From Perognathus longimembris pacificus (lineage: Eukaryota > Chordata > Mammalia > Rodentia > Heteromyidae): 64,000 nucleotides of DNA. Each line of letters opens with the position of its first letter. Position 1 is the stretch's first letter. This document shows, piece after piece, positions 1 through 9,705 of this stretch. The position numbers were made by a program, and so were the translations under genes. Below the pieces are notes generated by a model. It worked only from the letters and a program-made list of their open reading frames with translations. It did no database searches and had not been told where the DNA came from. The DNA lies in NCBI RefSeq assembly GCF_023159225.1, contig NC_063161.1, positions 74,304,767 to 74,368,766 on the forward strand. The letters run 5' to 3'.

Positions 1-2284
1 CCCCCCCCAGCTTGGCAGAAGTCAACTTTTCTGGATATAAATTGTTTTGGTCTTCATCTCTAATGTAGGTCGAAAGGGGGAAGGATGAGTGGGGCCTGCC
101 TAATACAGTTAGCACACATAGGATTGCTCCTACTTACTGGCTGAATATTCATGCTTCCAGAACATTCTGCCTCTTGCTTCAGCAGTGAATGAACAGACGC
201 AGTCCCATCTGCCAGCTCTTCACACCAGGCTGCATGTGGGTTGAGATGCTGGAGAGGCTGCTGGTTTCTGTTCTCCATCCAAAAGCTAAACCTTCTCCCT
301 GCTTGCTTTAGCAGAAACAAGGCCAAAGCTTCCCCCTTAGCCTTGATCATTTCAACTTTGAACATTCTAGTGTTTCCTATGTGTATATATTGATTGTTCA
401 AGAGAATGTCATTGTGATATTCCTGTCCCTGAGCAGACTCACGGCCTGGGTCCGCCCTGCCCTCTTCTTAAAACATTTCCAACAGATTTCATTGTTCTCT
501 TCTCATACGTATATAACATGTGTATAGCAGACCCCAGGCATGTTCATTCATCCTCTCTGAGAGCTGTCCCATCTCACTGCTACCCTCCTAACTCCTGTTA
601 GACAACCATTCATTTTCTTGAGTGTATATTAGTTGCACAAATGGGCTTCACTGTTTCACTTCACATGTACAGTAATGATACCTCAGACAGGTAACTTCTT
701 ATGTTGCCCCAGCCCTCACCCCTTTCTTATTCAATAGCATTGGGTGGCATTCTAGTAATTCTTATTGTTGTGTATCTCTCTCAAAAAAGAAATTGTCTCT
801 AGAAACTGAGATCTTCATTTTGTTCTTTTCTTTTTGGTCCTCTGGAAGTGTGTTTTTACTTTCTAAAAGTACATCCTTAGGAGCAGACTCTAATGAGCAA
901 TCTAAATTCACTTGGGCAACACTGGATAACTATACATTTTTTCCTTCTTTTGGCTCTTCAGCTTACTTGTGCTTCTATGAAAACCTGTCATGTTATTAGC
1001 TTACATGGAGAAGATGCACACCAGATGTGTATTCCATGCTCAACTAGGAGAGTGCACGCCCTCCTTAAAATGTGTTTCCAATAATGCCATTGTTTTATTA
1101 TCGAACACAAAGCCTTGATGTTGCTGCCTGGCTGGTCGAGAAGCCCTCTCCATCTCCACTCCATAGGGCTGCATCTCTTTAGTGCTTGATTTCAGGTTCC
1201 ACAGCACTGGTGAGTTTCACCCTTCTAAGTAGAAATGGTCTACACAGCTTTCATTAGTCTTTTTGCTAGTATAGTCTTTGCAATGCACTTTGTGATTTGG
1301 GTCTGTTTTATAACTCCTTTGTCTGTAAGGAAAGCTCCACATGAGGTAAGTGAAACGAGAGTTCTGTCCTTCCTCACTTGCAGCAACTCTGAAATGTGGA
1401 CACTGGAAGATCACCCACAGAGCTACCAATAGAGAACCAAGAGTGTCTGCCATAGGAGAAGTGAGGTCACTTAGCCTGGGGTCACCCTGTGACCTGGAAG
1501 TGTTCATGCAACTCTCCTATGCCACAGGACCTCTGCTCATGGCAAACTCCTCCTTGGCTTAGTTTCCATACTGCTGTAGAGGTGCTGGTCAGCCCAGGTA
1601 AAATGCTGCGTAGTGCCTGTGCTGATAAAGCAGGCACCCACAGAGCACCCTTGTGGACAGCACACGTGTGTGGTGCATACGCATACTCATGCTGAGCCAG
1701 AGCCACCAATGTGTTCTTCTTCCAGTTCTTTCACTGTGTCGGGTGAGCAGGAGGGTTTCAGGAAGATGTCTTGAGATGCCTTTGCACTTGATCTGGTTGT
1801 ATTTGTTTTTGTTTCCTTGGTTTTGTGTTCCAGGGATGTCTGCTAAGGTCTGTCACTTTTCCAGTTGGTTTAAAAGCAGAAGACTTGAGAAATGACAACA
1901 GCAGTTAGAGTCAGTATTTATATAAGCATATTGCAAAGCATTCTTAAAGTAGACAAAATAGAGAAGGGTTGGAACAAACTTCCCACATTTTGGGGAGATT
2001 TTGAATAATATGGGTGTTATATACACAGAGAGACATACACATTCATTACATACTCAGTCCCAGCTCAGCTCATATTCTAAATATAACTGAAATTATAGAC
2101 TCCTTGGAATCAATTTGCTTTTTTTTCTTTTTTGGCATTCATACTAAAACTTGTTGGAGTGTGTGTAGGATTTTCTTTTTTAAAAATGTCTGTGAACACA
2201 TTTTCCTTTCAATTAAAATATTTTTAGGCTACATTCTCTTAAACATGTATTTGAAGTTACATTATGAATAGTGTGTCATCATGA
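1..2284. other. unique non-coding sequence, no gene seen
   Basis: I see no exon, RNA gene or recognisable repeat in this stretch. Open frames on both strands are short (under about 115 codons), overlap one another and resemble no family I know. The base composition is typical of mammalian intergenic or intronic DNA. The window opens in a short C run. Ancient repeats too decayed to read by eye cannot be excluded. Confidence 0.6.
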
Positions 2285-2364
2285 ATGTAGAGACAGAATG
2301 AATGACCTTTAAGACTAGTAGTGTGACCTTGGGCAGATGATTTGCTTTCTCAGTTTCCTTGTTA
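2285..2364 (+). repeat. MIR SINE, left part, interrupted by the provirus
   Basis: The words gtgtgaccttgggcagatga and ctttctcagtttccttg match the MIR core (tgtgaccttgggcaagt ... cctcagtttcctcatctg). The match stops exactly where the provirus target duplication begins. MIR-like sequence (ttgtaaaattgtgact, compare tgtaaaatggggat) resumes just beyond the provirus. The provirus therefore landed inside an existing MIR. Confidence 0.6.
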
Positions 2365-2370
2365 GGTAGG
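2365..2370. repeat. target-site duplication of the provirus, left copy
   Basis: The six bases ggtagg directly precede the first base of the left LTR and recur at 8200-8205 directly after the right LTR. A 6-bp duplication is usual for betaretrovirus-like (class II) integrases. Both copies are identical. Confidence 0.9.
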
Positions 2371-2937
2371 TGTTGGGGTCCTTCGCCCCCAGCTCTCTCC
2401 CAGCCAATGGGAGAGGCAGGGAAGCATGCCCCGACCAAGGCGAGCAAAAAAAAACGTGAAAGGTCGACGAACCGCCCGCACCCAGCCCCCCTTCGCTGGA
2501 GGACAGTCAGACAGCCCAGGAGAAAGGTCTCGCAATCTCAGTTTATTTGGGAGGAGTCACACTCTTAAAAGGGTCAGAGAGCGGCAGGAAGGGGAAGGAT
2601 GTAGCGCACCTAGCTAGGGGCTATGAGGGGCAGCCTGAGCTGTCCGTCAAGGGTGGAGAGCCGAGGGACCAATCCTAAGAGGCAGCCTAATTCTACGTCA
2701 CAGCCCACAGGACCACCTCTGGGTTCACCACCAGGCGCCATCTTGGCTACACGTGGTCCCAAGGCTGGGAGATGGGGCCAGCTAGAACCACCTTTCCGGT
2801 TCCATGGAACCCAGAAGGCAGGTGGGGCTATCTAGGACCACCCCTCCGGGTTCCGGCGTAACAGCCACATGGCCCCAGGTTGGGAAAACAGGCGGGGCCA
2901 GCTAATTGCCTCTTAATGATGCAAGGCATGCCCCACA
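2371..2937 (-). repeat. downstream (3') LTR of the provirus
   Basis: This LTR is 567 bp with TG/CA termini and abuts the purine tract. On the minus strand it carries an AATAAA polyadenylation signal (plus-strand tttatt at 2542-2547). It aligns over its whole length with the LTR at 7633-8199. I counted about 30 substitutions and two single-base indels by eye, and these are very unevenly spread (see findings). A 9-base A run near 2447-2455 is one base longer than in the partner LTR, where it is also interrupted by a G. Confidence 0.93.
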
Positions 2938-2950
2938 TCTCCCCCTTTTG
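2938..2950 (-). promoter_or_regulatory. polypurine tract (plus-strand DNA primer site)
   Basis: Read on the minus strand, CAAAAGGGGGAGA lies immediately before the TG of the downstream LTR. This is the expected place and composition for the RNase H-resistant primer of plus-strand DNA synthesis. It fixes the orientation of the provirus independently of the reading frames. Confidence 0.88.
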
Positions 2951-4004
2951 TTTTTAATTAGCAGGAGGCTGCCCTACCAGAGTGTGCCTGTCTTAGGTCG
3001 CCCGCCTCTGGAGATCTTACCTTTCATTGGCTACCACTCTTGCTCTTCAGGCAAACCTACCCGCAGGGCTTGCCAGCCCAGTGGAAGAACTGGGGGGGGG
3101 GGGAGGGGAGAGGAATTGGCACTCAAGAGGAGGCCCTGTTATTTTTGCCTCATGCCTGTACACTCTGGTAGGCTGCACATACTGGTAGGGGATATGACCA
3201 ACCTCACAGGGTTCCCGATCAGCTAAAGGCACCATTAACTGGACAGCTCTGGCTCATTGCTTAAGAAATAGGGAAAGCCTATTTACCCTAGCAATCGTCA
3301 AGTGTAAACACAGAGGCAAATGTAAACACAAGGCAAATGTAAGCACAAGGATCATGGGGGATCTCTCCCACAAGGGGGAGAAGGTGAGAGAGCCACCCAT
3401 TTAGCTCAGTCTAGGGAAAATTGGAGGTCAGTCCATTTTGGCGCCACTCAGGATAACGCAGGCAGAGTCCCCCTTCTCTGGCAGTGAGGTAGAAGCAGGC
3501 AGTGTCCCCCTTCTCTGGCGGTGAGGTAGAAGCAGGTCCAGGCCCTGGCGATTCTGGAGGTCCACGGTAGCCAAGGTGCTAGCAACTTAATGCATGTAGT
3601 TAGTAAACAGTTTATCGTAAACATGAAGCAAGGTGCCAAAACCCTCAACGCCTGTCTCCCCCCACCCCCCCAATGGGAACCCCTAAGCTCAGCAACAGGG
3701 GAAAGGCAAAAAGGAAATAACAGTGCAAACTCCATTCCAGTTCTTTGGCAAAGCTGTAGGCGATACATCGCCACAGAGAACATTGTGCCATAAAAGACGT
3801 AGAGGTAGAGTCCAAGAAGCAAGCAGGGCCAGGCACTGGAAGGAAGGGAGGCTGGCTGTCTCCATTGTTGTCCACCGCTGATACACTCAGGCAGGTATCC
3901 CGTATTTCCAGGGAGGAGCATGAAGAAATCCACCATGGTCTTTTTCATTCCTAGAGAGAGTAAGTAAGAAGACATACCTCAAGAGAGAGAGTGCTCTTGG
4001 GTAG
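2951..4004 (-). other. provirus 3' region, no recognisable env
   Basis: About 1.05 kb lies between the end of integrase and the purine tract, where an envelope gene would normally sit. I see no surface or transmembrane motif and no furin site. A 175-codon frame (3448-3975, minus) has several hydrophobic stretches but no family I recognise, and two other frames overlap it. There is a tandem duplication of about 36 bp at 3463-3540 (two copies of cccccttctctggc...gaggtagaagcagg) and a short aaatgtaaacacaaggc repeat near 3300-3350. It may be decayed env or unrelated non-coding filler, as in env-less rodent ERVs. Confidence 0.6.
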
Positions 4005-4800
4005 TTATTCTGGTGAACAGTATTTTAGGTCTCTAGCAAGTATCCAAATTGGGCTTGGTTCCCCAATCAGAGAAACATATCCAAAGCCCCTTCCCACGCT
4101 GATAAGCGGGTCAGGACCTCGCCATGATCCAGTAAGAGGGTCCTTCCATCGGACATCCACCTTTAAATAAGGTGTCTGATTTGACCAATGCCTCTGAAAA
4201 GCCATCAGAGGTTGGTCTTTGGGGAAATTTAAAATATTTAATGTAAGCATGGCTGTCCTTAACTGGTCATGGGGGATGCCTTCCCCTTTTGTTTTTAATT
4301 AATTGGTCCTTTAGGGTCTTGTTATGCCTCTCGATTATGGCTTGACCCCTTGGATTGTACGGTATTCCAGTGGTGTGTTTAATATTCCATATTTGAAAAA
4401 ATTTTTGCAATGGTTTGCTTATAAAGCAAGGCCCATTGTCTGTCTTTACCTGTAGGGGTAGCCCCAGGATGGCAAAACATTGTAGAAAATGGCTTTCAGC
4501 ATGCCGGGCCCTCTCACCTGAATGGGCAGTTGCCCAACAGGCATGCGAGTGGGTGTCTATGGACATAAATATACATTTTAATTTTCCAAAGGGAGCATAG
4601 TGGGTTACATCAGTTTGCCAGATAACATTAGGCTTAAGGCCTCTGGGGTTAACTCCAGGAGATTGCAGAGGCGGGACCTGTAGAAATGGCATACATGATT
4701 TGCATGTCCTTATGATCTTTTTTAAGTCCTTTATAGGAAACGGGGAATCTTTGATGTAACACTCTCCAATTTAAATGCGTAAGCTCATGGAGTCCTTGAG
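4005..4800 (-). pseudogene. retroviral integrase remnant (pol 3' end)
   Basis: The integrase joins viral DNA to host DNA. The catalytic core lies in one open frame (4267-4692) that keeps all three acidic residues: QTDVTHY, KTDNGPCF and AIIERHNK, with 35 residues between the second D and the E (the DD35E pattern). Upstream, at about 4700-4800, the N-terminal zinc-binding pattern is visible (two histidines in one frame, then C-x2-C in the next), with a one-base shift in an A run near 4719-4725. Downstream, a third segment (4005-4250) carries the C-terminal DNA-binding domain, with VRWKDPLTGSWRGPDP typical of betaretroviruses. Frames differ between the core and the C-terminal part, so no intact enzyme is encoded. 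The family assignment is firm. Confidence 0.9.
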
Positions 4801-5419
4801 CCATTTGAAATTTTGAGGCTGTGAAATGGCTGTGGCTACAATAGTCCCATTAGTGGCCAGGTGATCAGCCATTTGGTTACCTTGTGCCGGATTCCCAGGC
4901 AGTTCTTGGTGTCCTCGGAGATGCTGCAAAAAAATAGGCTCAGCCCATTCCTTTAGTAAAGACTGGACTTGGATCATTAAGGGAGTAATTGGATTTTTAT
5001 CTAGTTTAATTTATGAGGACACTAGGGGTTGGTAACAAATTAACTACATACAAACTGTCAGAAAACAGGTTCATCGGCTGCTGGACATGGGTTAGTGCCA
5101 GGGCAACTGCGTACAGCTCCTTAAACTGTGCAGACCCTGTAACTGGCTCAAAATATTGGGTGCCCTCTTCTCTATTGGCAGGGGAAGAGGTAGAGTATAT
5201 CACCACGGCAGATCCCTCTTTTCCTCCATCAGTAAAAACATTTACAGCTTTAATAAGATGTTTGGCAGAGAAAAGTATGGGGGGAGTCCACTGTAACCTC
5301 AAAAATGAGGTTACCCATCTTGAAGTGCCATAATGGCAGAACAACTTCCCCATGAAACCCCGGTTATGGTTTCTTTTAACCCACTCAAAATCTGACAGCC
5401 GGTAGGGAATAACCAGCAC
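4801..5419 (-). pseudogene. retroviral RNase H remnant (pol)
   Basis: RNase H degrades genomic RNA during reverse transcription. The first segment (5006-5419) shows the catalytic pattern in order: VFTDGGKEGS (first D), ELYAVALALTHV (E) and LFSDSLYVV (second D). A second segment in a different frame (down to about 4801) carries FLQHLRGHQELPGN and QMADHLA, the usual end of the domain with its last D, leading into integrase. The break between the two segments lies near 4978-5005 and includes a stop. The four acidic positions survive, although the frame is lost. Confidence 0.88.
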
Positions 5420-5474
5420 ATCAGGATCCCTCCCATAATGTCTCAGGGAAATATCCCTACCCTTAATTACCAGG

Positions 5475-5870
5475 TCAGCTAGCTGGTCTAGCTAGGAGTA
5501 AACCCTGGGAGCCCCTCCTATTGATGCATGCACCCATTGGAGATGATGCATGCACCCACTGGAGAGGCTCGCCCACCTGAGTAATGGCGGCTGAGGAAAG
5601 CTCTGAGCTGGGAAGGATCCAGAGACAAAGGGGGCATTTGGACCTATAATGAGCCAATTGTGCCATATTTAAGGCCGCCTGAATTTTTTGAAATATTACT
5701 TGATGTGATGGAGTTATTGTAATAACATCAGTGGGGGCTTTATCCTTAAAAGAGTCAAAAAGCGGAAGCAGATCTTCCATAGGCAGGTGAAGCCAAGGCC
5801 TTAATCAATTAATCTCACCTAACAATTTTTGTAACTCCACCAAAGTATAGGTGCCATCAAATCAAATCAT
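5475..5870 (-). pseudogene. reverse transcriptase thumb/connection remnant
   Basis: Minus-strand frames give TLVELQKLLGEIN followed, after an in-frame TGA (plus-strand tca at 5805-5807), by LRPWL. This is the conserved betaretroviral RT thumb word, in which the lost codon is normally tryptophan (TGG), so the stop is a single G-to-A change. The frame then runs MEDLLPLFDSFKDK and on into the connection region (PLCLWILPSS). The YxDD polymerase site and the fingers and palm domains should lie upstream, but homology ends near 5870. RT is therefore truncated as well as mutated. Confidence 0.82.
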
Positions 5871-6985
5871 ATCATATTATTTAACCTTACCGGCAGGTGT
5901 TAGAGAGCACAAATGAATAACAATCCAGAGGTCAAAGGGTCAGGACAATGTTCAGCTTCTTCCATCCTGAATCAGCAGGCCTCGTTAGTCATGTGTGATG
6001 GAGGCAGGCAGGAGAGATGGGTTGGACACCTCCTGCTGGGTTGCCTACAAATTTGTATACAGACTGGTTAGAGATATTAGTTTGGGAGCAGGCTTTGGAG
6101 GCAGCTTCTTGTAGCCATGGAACACGCAGCTAACACACATGTCGACCTGGATCTTATAGAGCAAAATATTAATCCTAAAGGAAAATCGAGGTTAGTAGCC
6201 ACATTTGCGCACTCATTCCAAAATGATTCTGGTTCCTTGATCCTTTCGAGTTTATGAGAGCACAGGAGAGAAAAATGGAGAAGTAAAATCTTAGTCTATA
6301 CCAAAGAATTGTCAGGATCAGATATCTACTTGACTTTTAGCATAGATAGACATAAAAAATAACACACTGATTTTACATCATTATATTTATACCACATGCT
6401 GCATATTTGAACCTTTTGGAGTTTTTCTTAGACACATTTGCTTGTACCCAAACATGATCAGTTTGGGTTTAAAACCTGGGTTTTTGTTTTTTTTCTTTCG
6501 GCGTGGAGTCTGGTGATTAGAGTCAGGATTGCCTCCAGGCTGTTTACTGGGACCCCACCCACAGGCTGCAAGGATCAGTTTAACATCAGACTTAAAAGCA
6601 AGTTAAAATAGTAGTCAAAAGCAAGTAATTTTGAAACCATGATGCCAGTCTTTACATGTTTTACCAACAGACAGACAGACAGACAGTTGTGTACAAGCTT
6701 TGAGGCGCACTTAGAATTTTTTTTTTAAATTGGCCATGTAAGTTTCCTGGAATTCCAGTGGCAAAATGATATTATTTTGCCCATATTTTAGAACCACGTG
6801 GTCAGTTCGAAAGCAAAAACCTTTTTCAGCAAACAAAAACTTCCACGGAAAGCTTAGGATTTAGCCAACAACAATCAGAATTTAACCGAATCTCCGAACT
6901 TAGCAAACATCAACAACAAGAACCGAAAGCCTTTGTCTCTTTCAAAGAAGATATTAAGCAAATAAGCCCTTTTCCTCCTGGGAAG
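5871..6985 (-). other. provirus internal segment with no recognisable homology
   Basis: About 1.1 kb lies where gag, protease and the RT core would be. It is AT-rich, full of stops in all frames and holds a short (CAGA)n run near 6668-6685. I see no capsid major homology region, CCHC zinc knuckle, dUTPase or DTG protease motif. It could be a deletion scar carrying non-coding element sequence, a captured host fragment or a separate insertion. It belongs to the provirus by position, since the outer LTRs and target duplication enclose it. Confidence 0.55.
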
Positions 6986-7525
6986 CCAGGGGCCTGTCTC
7001 CCCTCCATCCAAGACATTTCTCAGCAAATGCTTCCCAGGCTCTTTAAGGCCACCTCAGAAGCAGGAGTGAGTGTCTTAAAAGGGCCTTTATTGTCCCCAG
7101 GGCGATCCTCTCCCGAGTCAGCTCAAGATGGTGGGAAGCCTCCACCTCTGGTGGAGGAGGGGTGATGAGGCAGTGGAGGCCAACCCCCCCCAACCTCGCT
7201 CGTCCACCACACATCCTGGGGCTGAGGCGCTTGGCCTGGGATCTGGGGGATCAGGCCAAGGCTCGTCTGTGGGCTCATTGGAGTGAGGCATTGAGCCCCT
7301 CTCCTCCTGGGCAGAGGGAAGGCTGTTTCCCTCCCATCCAAGACGTTCCCCCACAGATCCCTCCAAAGTAGCCAGGCTGAAAAGGCCGGCAGCCGCCAGC
7401 CTGGGCATGGTGCTCGTCGAGGCCTCCTGGATCCTTTCGGCCTAGGAATCTGAAATGTCTAGTCCTATGGTCTGCATGAAACTCAACACCCAAAGTGCTG
7501 GATCACCATGCTGACTTTGACCCAT
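6986..7525 (-). pseudogene. gag-like 5' remnant (matrix start)
   Basis: A minus-strand ATG at 7523-7525 opens MGQSQHG. The MG start is what a myristoylated retroviral Gag needs, and it lies about 88 bp after the primer site. The frame stops after 27 codons (plus-strand cta at 7442-7444). A different frame then stays open from 7408 to 7118 (AAAGLFSLATLEGS, later proline-rich). The proline-rich part would fit the region after matrix, but I cannot align it confidently to a known Gag. Two related blocks near 6970-7020 and 7300-7360 suggest an internal duplication. Capsid and nucleocapsid are missing. Confidence 0.5.
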
Positions 7526-7612
7526 GCTGACCATCCTTTCCAGGGATACCCTTACCTCTCGGAATTCGCTTGACTAGGCTCACCGGTAGTTTCTAAACCT
7601 ACGCTTCCTCGA

Positions 7613-7630
7613 GCCCCACCTTGGGTGCCA
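7613..7630 (-). promoter_or_regulatory. primer binding site, tRNA-Lys type
   Basis: The minus strand reads TGGCACCCAAGGTGGGGC, two bases after the upstream LTR. It differs at two positions from the tRNA-Lys1,2 primer site used by several betaretroviruses (TGGCGCCCAACGTGGGGC). One of the differences is a CpG-decay type change. Confidence 0.85.
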
Positions 7631-7632
7631 GA

Positions 7633-8199
7633 TGGCGGGGTCCTTCGCCCCCAGTGCTCTCCCTGCCAGTGGGAGAGGCAGGGAAGCATGCCCCGACCAA
7701 GGCGAGCAAAGAAAACGTGAAAGGTCGATGAACTGCCCACACCCAGCCCTCCTTTGCTGGAGGACAATCAGACCGCCCGGGAGAAAGGTCTCGCAATCTC
7801 AGTTTATTTGGGAGGAGTCACACTCTTAAAAGGGTCAGAGAGCGGCAGGAAGGGGAAGGATGTAGCGCACCTAGCTAGGGGCTATGAGGGGCGGCCTGAG
7901 CTGTCCGTCAAGGGTGGAGAGCCGAGGGACCAATCCTAAGAGGCAGCCTAATTCTACGTCACAGCCCACAGGACCACCTCTGGGTTCACCACCAGGCGCC
8001 ATCTTGGCTACACGTGGCCCCAAGGCTGGGAGATGGGGCCAGCTAGAACCGCCTTTCCGGTTCCACGGAACCCAGAAGGCAGGCGGGGCTATCTAGGACT
8101 GCCCCTCCGTGTTCCGGCATAACAGCCACGCGGCCCCAGGGCTGGGAAAACAGGCGGGCCCAGCTAATTGCCTCTTAATGATGGAAGGCGTGCCCCACA
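7633..8199 (-). repeat. upstream (5') LTR of the provirus
   Basis: This LTR is 567 bp, the same length as its partner at 2371-2937, and ends at 8199 in CA before the ggtagg duplication. On the minus strand this is the promoter LTR. The AATAAA signal is at plus-strand 7803-7808. A TTTTAAGAG stretch just upstream of it may serve as a weak TATA-like element, but that is a guess. Confidence 0.93.
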
Positions 8200-8205
8200 G
8201 GTAGG
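8200..8205. repeat. target-site duplication of the provirus, right copy
   Basis: ggtagg is identical to 2365-2370 and directly follows the LTR terminus. Confidence 0.9.
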
Positions 8206-8260
8206 TACCTTGTAAAATTGTGACTGTGGAGCAAGGTAATATATTTAACACAGATAAGCA
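8206..8260 (+). repeat. MIR SINE, right part
   Basis: taccttgtaaaattgtgact continues the MIR interrupted at 2364. The match is short and decayed, so its right edge is uncertain. Confidence 0.35.
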
Positions 8261-8733
8261 GACAGTAGGTTGTGACTTCAATTTTTATTCTGTAGCACGG
8301 GATGCAACAGGTTTGGTCTGTGCATGTTGTGGTGACAGAGGTTACCACCAAAACTTGGTAATACTGAACCAGGTCATATACTTTATACTTCTCAGCGCAT
8401 CTCATTCTTCACACAGTCTTCCTGTAGCTTCCTCAGGAGCTGGGGATTTTTTGTTTGGTAAGCTTCGACATATAAATATGAAGCAGCTCTGTGGACACAA
8501 AGCAGACACAGCATGTCAGCGGTTTTGTGATCATGGTGCTGTGGAACAGAGTGCGGCTCCCTCCACTGTCCCGCTTCAGATGCGTTGGAGCTGCCAAGCC
8601 ACTGAACAGCTCTTAGAACTAGGCTGGTGGCTAGGGAAGGCATGATCAGACTATTTAGGTTTTATGACATTAGAGCACATGGCTTCTGCTCTCTTGACAC
8701 AGCTAAAGGAAGCAGAGTGGAAGGGTAGGGCTC
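8261..8733. other. unique non-coding sequence
   Basis: No gene or repeat is recognised here. Frames of 83 and 141 codons overlap on opposite strands and look like chance. Confidence 0.5.
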
Positions 8734-8880
8734 CAGCAGTGTGCAGGTCACTGGAAGAGCTGGGCAGCACCAGCAGTGTGCAGGTCACTGGAAGAGCTGG
8801 GCAGTGCCGCCAGTGTGCAAGTCACTGGAAGAGCTGGACAGCACAGTTGGCCTGCATGTCAGTGGAAGAGCTGGGCAGGG
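8734..8880 (+). repeat. 37-bp minisatellite, about four units
   Basis: Four tandem units of 37 bp share the core gtcactggaagagctgg(g/a)cag. The first two are nearly identical, the third differs at a few sites and the fourth is more diverged. The array keeps an open frame on the plus strand, which is expected for such a sequence and is not evidence of coding. Confidence 0.85.
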
Positions 8881-8922
8881 CGATGCCGCCTCCTGCTGTT
8901 CTAGGTATTGATGAGCTGGCTT

Positions 8923-8924
<2 letters not shown>

Positions 8925-8973
<49 letters not shown>

Positions 8974-8999
8974 CTGTGTGTGTGTGTGTGTGTGTGTGT
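8925..8999 (+). repeat. (TG)n microsatellite
   Basis: This is a 75-bp GT/TG tract with one ttctg interruption near 8972. It lies about 45 bp after the minisatellite. Confidence 0.95.
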
Positions 9000-9126
9000 C
9001 TGGGTCCTACTTCTCCAGATTGTAGTGGATCCTACTAGGAGTTCTGAAATCTATTTTTCTTCTTTGTGGACCACAGCTAGTATTGGGCATACTTTAGTTA
9101 CCAGAGTGATTACAGCTCTTACATGA

Positions 9127-9370
9127 AGCTGGGTGCTGGTGGTTCATGCCTGTAATCCTAGCTACTCCAGAGTAGCTAGGCTGAGATCTGGAAGATCATA
9201 GTTTGAAGCCAGCCTAGGCAAAGAGGCCTGGGAGACTCCCATCTCCAATTCACCAGCATAAACACCAAACTGGAAGTGTGCCTTACGTGATTGAGATACC
9301 TTGAGCAAGAAAAGTAAGCATAAACGGAAGGCTCTGAGTTCAAGAACTAAAGAATCAAAATGCAAAACTC
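9127..9370 (+). repeat. B1-ID composite SINE
   Basis: It begins with a 7SL/B1-type left half (gtggttcatgcctgtaatcc, tagctactcc, gaagccagcctaggca). An ID-like right half follows with ttgagcaagaaaag and gagttcaagaa. The order matches the composites at 54630, 54877, 47897 and 59363. Confidence 0.8.
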
Positions 9371-9705
9371 TAAACCATGATCTAATGGAAAGTGGTATTG
9401 GTTGTAAATCAGGTCACACCCTCAGATGGGCATCGTTTAAGTTCTGCTTTCCCCACACTTACTGGGGTCAAGTTGTAACACATTAATCCAAGCCTTTGCC
9501 CAAGTTGTAAAGGCATGAAGGCAAAGCTCTTTGTGCTTTTATTAGTGTTTTACTATACACCCTTGCTATAATTTATGTAACTCTTAAAACTAGTTTATAA
9601 TATTTTGTTTAATCGTAGTTGCTGCTTTTTACATCTCAGTAGATTTTGATGTTAGCTGCAAAAGAATGAGTTTCTTTAGAAAGCTGTTTTGATTGTAACA
9701 CATTC

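Larger units (their letters stand above)
2371..8199 (-). mobile_element. class II (ERVK/betaretrovirus-like) endogenous provirus, defective
   Basis: This is a 5.83-kb provirus read on the minus strand. Seen directly: two 567-bp LTRs with TG...CA ends, identical flanking hexamers ggtagg, a tRNA-Lys-like primer binding site next to the upstream LTR and a polypurine tract next to the downstream LTR. Internal reading frames match the betaretroviral RT connection, RNase H and integrase. A short gag-like start follows the primer site. The order is LTR, PBS, gag remnant, about 1.1 kb unassigned, pol 3' part, about 1.05 kb without recognisable env, PPT, LTR. Stops and frameshifts break every frame, and the protease and RT catalytic core are absent. 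It could move only with proteins from a related intact element. Related families include IAP- and MusD-type rodent ERVs; I cannot name the exact family. Confidence 0.93.

Noticed and set aside
2371..2937. Active CpG island promoter
   Set aside because: The GC-rich, CpG-containing stretch is the LTR itself. Its CpGs are decaying between the two copies and no host gene starts nearby.
3448..3975. 175-codon minus-strand frame as an envelope gene
   Set aside because: It is in the right place but has no signal peptide plus surface/transmembrane layout, no furin site and no CX6CC-type motif that I can see, and other frames overlap it. Kept as unassigned.
8734..8880. CRISPR array
   Set aside because: Units are directly adjacent without unique spacers, and the genome is mammalian. 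It is a minisatellite.
8664..9038. 124-codon frame with cysteine-valine run
   Set aside because: It spans the minisatellite and the (TG)n tract. Simple repeats explain it.
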